DNA from: Clarireedia homoeocarpa
Taxonomy: Eukaryota; Ascomycota; Leotiomycetes; Helotiales; Rutstroemiaceae
NCBI GenBank assembly: GCA_001465935.1
Contig: LNKV01000020.1
Location: forward strand, 81,106 to 145,105
Direction of reading: 5' to 3'
Length of the DNA stretch: 64,000 nt
A program made the translations under genes and the position numbers. Numbering within the stretch: the first letter of the stretch is position 1; each line of letters opens with the position of its first letter. This document shows, piece after piece, positions 59,766 through 64,000 of this stretch. The notes below the pieces were generated by a model. That model saw nothing but the letters and a program-made list of their open reading frames with translations, was not told the DNA's origin and did no database searches.

Positions 59766-61382
59766 TCATCGACGCGAGCGCGGTTTCCTCCCAATACACA
59801 CGTACAATGGAAAGTAAGCCTTGAGAAGTACGATGTTAGCGGTTACGCAACGTGCAGCAGAAAGAAAACACTTATAGATTCTTTACCTTCAATGCGGGGT
59901 CATCAGCCTCGAGTCTTGCTTGAGCAATGAGCAGTTGAACGTCTTGGATCGTCATTCTAGAGGTCGTCAGAATACAAAGCGCTTGTGAGGTGGAGATTTA
60001 CCCTAGCTTCTCGGCGAAAGGATATACAGCAAGTGAACTCAAAAATCTGTGCACGTTGTCTCTGTTCGCGGTGCCAATTTCGTGGTCCCTCGGGGCTATG
60101 ACGGTCACTGGTCACTATAGAGCTCTATTCGATAATTTTCGACTAACCTGTTGACCACTGATGCGCTCTTGTTAGTCTTCTGTTTTAGAGAGCGGCGCCA
60201 GCAAATTGGGTTGCAGATTGTCCATTTCATTCTTCTCAGCAGAGGGTTCAGGCAAAACTCATCAATGAGAAGTGCCTGTGTGTTTTGGAACGTTGAACAC
60301 AAGACCAACTTACACCACAAGTATGCAAAGGAATCATCCTATGCTCGATGTCAACGAAACCAGCTTCCCTCATCAGATTTTGCAGCCGAAGAGGGGCGCG
60401 TAGGTCTTTAACATCACTCAAACTCTGCAAATACGTGGTACTCCATTGTCTGAGGGCGTGGGCTTCACGGGTATACTAATCAGCAGTGGTCTCTGCGCGC
60501 TGTCCACTCTTATATGCTCACCGTCTGTGAGTCGTCCGTTGTCCGACTGGACATTGTAATACAATTCTACCATTTGACACCAGCCCCCAGGTCGAACCAC
60601 GCGGAAGATATCTCGAACATATTCCGTCCATCTGTTTATGTGTATACCTGTCGCCACCATGCGGCTATGGACGAGATCGAAGTTGTGCGTTTGGAAAGTA
60701 AACCTATCTCAGAGAATTAGCAAATATTGATGGTTTATGTTACGTTCATACCTGCTGTTGAGATCATCGACTTGTAAGTACAAGTTATTAGGCATGTTCT
60801 CTGGTTGAAAAGGATAGATATCAACTGCTATGATCTAAACAAGTCAGCGTTACTAGCATGCATGTCCACATCCCATCTAGCCAACATAAAATCTGTTTCT
60901 GCGTCACTGGTAGTAAGCAACAGGACTCATGCGTCTCCGCCCAATGTCCTAGAAGCACTCAAGAAAGCTGGAGTTAAAGAAAGTGGAGGGAAGCACACTT
61001 CGCATCTCGGGTTCTGCCTCGCTACGTCAACTGCCCAGTCGGCAGTTCCGTAACCACAATCTAGTATTCTTCTGGGCCGAGTCAAAGGTGGAAATATTAG
61101 ACGATTTTCGAACACCCTGTTGAAGACCGCACTTTCGATGCGGAGTCGTTCCATCTCATCCTGTACCAGATTCTTAGTCATTGTTTGTTGGCTTTAGCGT
61201 CTGCAGCCTGTTTTTTTTTTTACCTCATCAATAGGCTGATAGTATGTATAATTCTGGAGAGCGTATCGCTGAAAGTATCGATTGTGAAAGGTCTCGGTCT
61301 CGAAGAAGCTATTATCAACTGCTTCTGTCTGTTCTTCTGGATGGCTGCAACGTTTAGCGACAGCCTGGGTGTCATCGTACAC
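59766..61382 (-). CDS. LaeA-like SAM-dependent methyltransferase, possibly decaying
   Basis: A class I methyltransferase of the LaeA/velvet-associated type; LaeA relatives influence secondary metabolism. Exons on the minus strand: up to 61224 (NYTYYQPIDE), 61160-60997 (DEMERLRIES; the SAM site reads ILDCGYGTADWAVDVA where GxGxG is usual), 60824-60752 (DIYPFQPENMPNNLYLQVDD), 60703 to about 60508 (FTFQTHNFDLVHSRMVATGI, VVRPGGWCQMVELY), 60449-60316 (QWSTTYLQSLSDVKDLRAP, GFVDIEHRMIPLHTC), 60107-60002 (PRDHEIGTANRDNVHRFLSS), 59956-59887 (MTIQDVQLLIAQARLEADDP) and 59819-59766 (AYFPLYVCIGRKPRSRR, stop). Most joins are GT-AG. Two are problematic: no GT-AG pair joins the exons at 60508 and 60449 in frame, and the 60316/60107 join gives CV where relatives have CGW or CAW. 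The true N-terminus was not found. It may be a recent pseudogene. Confidence 0.72.
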
Positions 61383-64000
61383 ATACGGTCTGTGACACTT
61401 ACTTCGCCATAGTGCACCTTTCTCAGCAGTGCAAACAAGCTAGCGTTTTGTTTGGCTCAAGAATATTGGGAGTGGGAATGTCAAATCTGTAAAATCAATG
61501 TTGATGAGTGTTGTTGAGTGTTGTTGAGTGCTGTACCATTGTTTGAGGCTCTGTTTAGTACCACGAGAGACTACCCCGCAACCTCTATATCATGGAATTT
61601 TACAGGCCAGGAGAAGTCTTCGAGATTGCTTTCTATGTGTAGAGCAGCGCCGTCCAATCTCCAACTGTCATTCGTTAGCGTTTCCGCCGTAGCATTGGCC
61701 GCAACCTTGCTTTGCCTCGCTTGCTCGTTATCGGCTACGCCTTTCAATGGCGACTGCTGTTAGTATTGCAGTTGAGCAAGGCCGATGGAGATCTGTACGT
61801 CAATCCGCAAAGGGAAAATAGAGTCCACGGCGCTCGGAACACGTAGAGAGATCATCAAAATACGGGAGCAGTGAGCACGCCTATGCCATCAAGCGTAGCT
61901 TCACAGTAATGCAGCTGGCCAACCATGTCTAGACAACGTACTATCGCAGTTGCGGGACTCGAAATATCATTGTCGAATCATGGCGGAAGACTCGACTGGA
62001 GAACGTTATTCGCTACTACCAAATGAGAGAGTTGTTTTATTATCTCATGCCAAGGCTCTCATATAGTTACCCAAAGGCAGCAACTCCTTCATAGTATACA
62101 AGGCAGCCAATCAACTTGTCTCGGACAGTTATATTCTGCATTATAGCACTCAAAAAGGCAGACGCGCGGTTGCCGCTCAAGGATGGCTAGTATTGGCCGA
62201 TAGACCTGGTGATTAATGCGTTTGTGCGAAGGTTGTCGTTCTTGGGTCATACCACCCAACAAGCGAGTCCCTGGGTACATTTTAGGATATACTCTTTGTG
62301 ACAGATCACTTTCTAGCATGGATGGGAGCGGCTAAGGCTGTCGATAACCCAGGGGCATGGCCTTGGGAACTTCACGATCTACACAGTTCGGAAACATTCT
62401 TGGGCGTCGGAAATTTCGGCTAATGTAATATTTAAGCAGCTCTTCAAGATATCTGCAAGAAACCAAACCGGTAGGGTTGAGACACATGGGATGTAGGATG
62501 GCATTATGCCATACTTTACCCGCATGTATCGTTTTTAAGACCCCCACCGCCCTAGCTCAAAGGTCAAGGCATAAGGACCGCGCGGACAAATTTCCCGGTT
62601 GCATTAGTGATTGTATGGAAATGTTTTGCCCATGGCGCAATAGTGATATAGCGATATCAAAAAGAATGTGTTTACAGCGCCATCCGTGATGGGTCCCAGG
62701 TGGGCTGACATTACTCTTCAGCCTCTGATTAATTAACACTTGAATCACTGCGTTAGTAACCGACAAAGATGGTTGGTGTATGGTTGTCCTTAAACTATAT
62801 ACCAACAACCATTTGCTCAGCGTATCAGAAACAATAAAACCGTGGCACCCCTTACAATGTGACAGATGGCGCCAAAAACGAGAGCGGATCATTGCACTCG
62901 AATGGGCCGGAGGTCGCCGTCGACCCAATTTTTGAGGCTATATTAAGATTTTAAGATATGCACACAACCTTAGGGCAAGATGTTAGGGCTAGTGCTCTAA
63001 GTGCTTCCTGAGTATTCTGAGTATGAAAGAGAAGGAAGAGAAGTCAGTATTTCCACGTACGTCAATATAGCATGTCCGACCTATTCAACCTCCCAGCCCC
63101 CCAGCCCCCCCCTCCCCCCCTTTTTTTTGAGATCTTTAACCCATTCGTCAATATTAACGAATGGGCTGCACTTCCGAATGGGGCAGACCAGACCCACTTA
63201 CTCTGAAACTTTGACCTCTCCTTCTCCATAACGTTACTTGAATTAGTCCCCACCATTCGGGTTATACAACCACGACCACGACCATTAGTCATTCATGTTG
63301 TGCCATTATGAATACTCTATTTTTACCACTTTGGCCCTACACCATGTGAAGAAAAACCAATCTCTGTGCCGGTATCCGTCCTCGTATGCGCTATGGTAGG
63401 TTTCTACGTCCGTGGGTGTTGATCAGCAGATTCAGCTCAGCTTTTTAGAGGGGTTAGTTGCATGCATGCGTTGGAAGGCGAGCTCTAGAGCCGGCGGGCG
63501 GCTCAATAACCTTTTCAGATATGTCCTTCACACGAAGGGCGTTGCAACGATGCGACTACGGTCCTGTGTACGGAGTAGGTTATGGGTGGTGTCGCTTGGA
63601 CATTCGGTGGGCTTGGGTTTGTCCGACTGAGCGACCGAGTAGGTAGGCACTGAGATTGGGGATGCGAAGGTGGTCTTGCTGATCAAATTATATTATAGCA
63701 GAGCTGTTCTCGATGCACAAAGCTGCATGGATGGATATATGAATGGATAACCACCAGGGAGGGATAAGAGGAGAGGGGAAAGGAGGTAGTTATATGGATC
63801 CAAACGTACTACTATATTGTAGTAAAGTATTGTAACGGCCGAACCAAACGCAGCAGTATAGCGCAGCATAAGTTTTTCCCCTTCTCTCCAGCAGAGTTGA
63901 GCATCCGGTGGAATGCACCCAGGAATTTTCTGGATATCCACCCAGGATTACTATCCAGAAGCGCTTCTAGGAATAGGAATACTATCTAGAAAATCTGTGG
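61383..64000. other. Region without a supported gene
   Basis: 2.6 kb at the window end. A stop-free stretch on the minus strand at about 61580-61750, preceded by an ACTAAC...CAG acceptor-like signal, could be an upstream exon of the methyltransferase or part of an unknown gene. Short frames at 62089-62928 on the minus strand have no recognisable similarity. A C/T-rich run is at 63093-63130. Confidence 0.4.

Noticed and set aside
63093..63130. Poly-C/poly-T run as a possible terminator or origin
   Set aside because: Simple low-complexity tract with no gene on either side to support a role.

Overview
This window looks like nuclear DNA of a filamentous ascomycete (Pezizomycotina). The signs are short GT-AG introns of about 47-200 bp with CTAAC-type branch sites, intron-bearing tRNA genes, a HET/NACHT immune-type relic, Copia-type solo LTRs carrying C-to-T changes that look like RIP, and many microsatellites between genes. 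Protein style (the Csf1 N-terminus, a LaeA-like methyltransferase, a TMEM184-type protein) fits Leotiomycetes such as Sclerotiniaceae. That placement is an inference from memory and was not tested.

Layout. 0.2-3.1 kb: membrane-anchored GH92 alpha-mannosidase (-). 6.5-7.9 kb: disordered proline/RS-rich protein (+). 8.5 kb: split tRNA-Leu(AAG) (-). 8.9-18.97 kb is an accessory island. It holds a dead HET-NACHT gene broken by two solo LTRs with intact target-site duplications, a repeat-like AT-rich stretch, an intact gene encoding a patatin / retropepsin-like / ankyrin protein (+), and a BBE-type flavin oxidase (+). 19-24.1 kb is mostly low-complexity DNA and minisatellites. 24.1-28.2 kb: LIM-LIM-coiled-coil-RhoGAP protein (+).

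29.7-55.3 kb is dominated by minus-strand housekeeping genes: a RING/SNF2 ATPase of the Rad5/HLTF type, type II phosphatidylinositol 4-kinase (LSB6-like), mitochondrial Aim41/YqeY-like protein, elongation factor 2 and the giant lipid-transfer protein Csf1. A split tRNA-Lys(UUU) and a possible small basic protein lie on the plus strand among them. Csf1 is divergent from a TMEM184/DUF300 membrane protein (+, seven exons, 56.0-58.3 kb). 59.8-61.4 kb carries a LaeA-like SAM methyltransferase (-) that may be decaying. The last 2.6 kb has no gene I can support.

The housekeeping genes cover polarity signalling (RhoGAP), translation (EF2), phosphoinositide metabolism (LSB6), lipid transport (Csf1), mitochondria (Aim41) and DNA repair or chromatin (SNF2-RING). 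They do not form a pathway. The 9-19 kb island is the part most likely to differ between strains. Exon boundaries were worked out by hand from splice signals and family conservation, and no transcript data were available.
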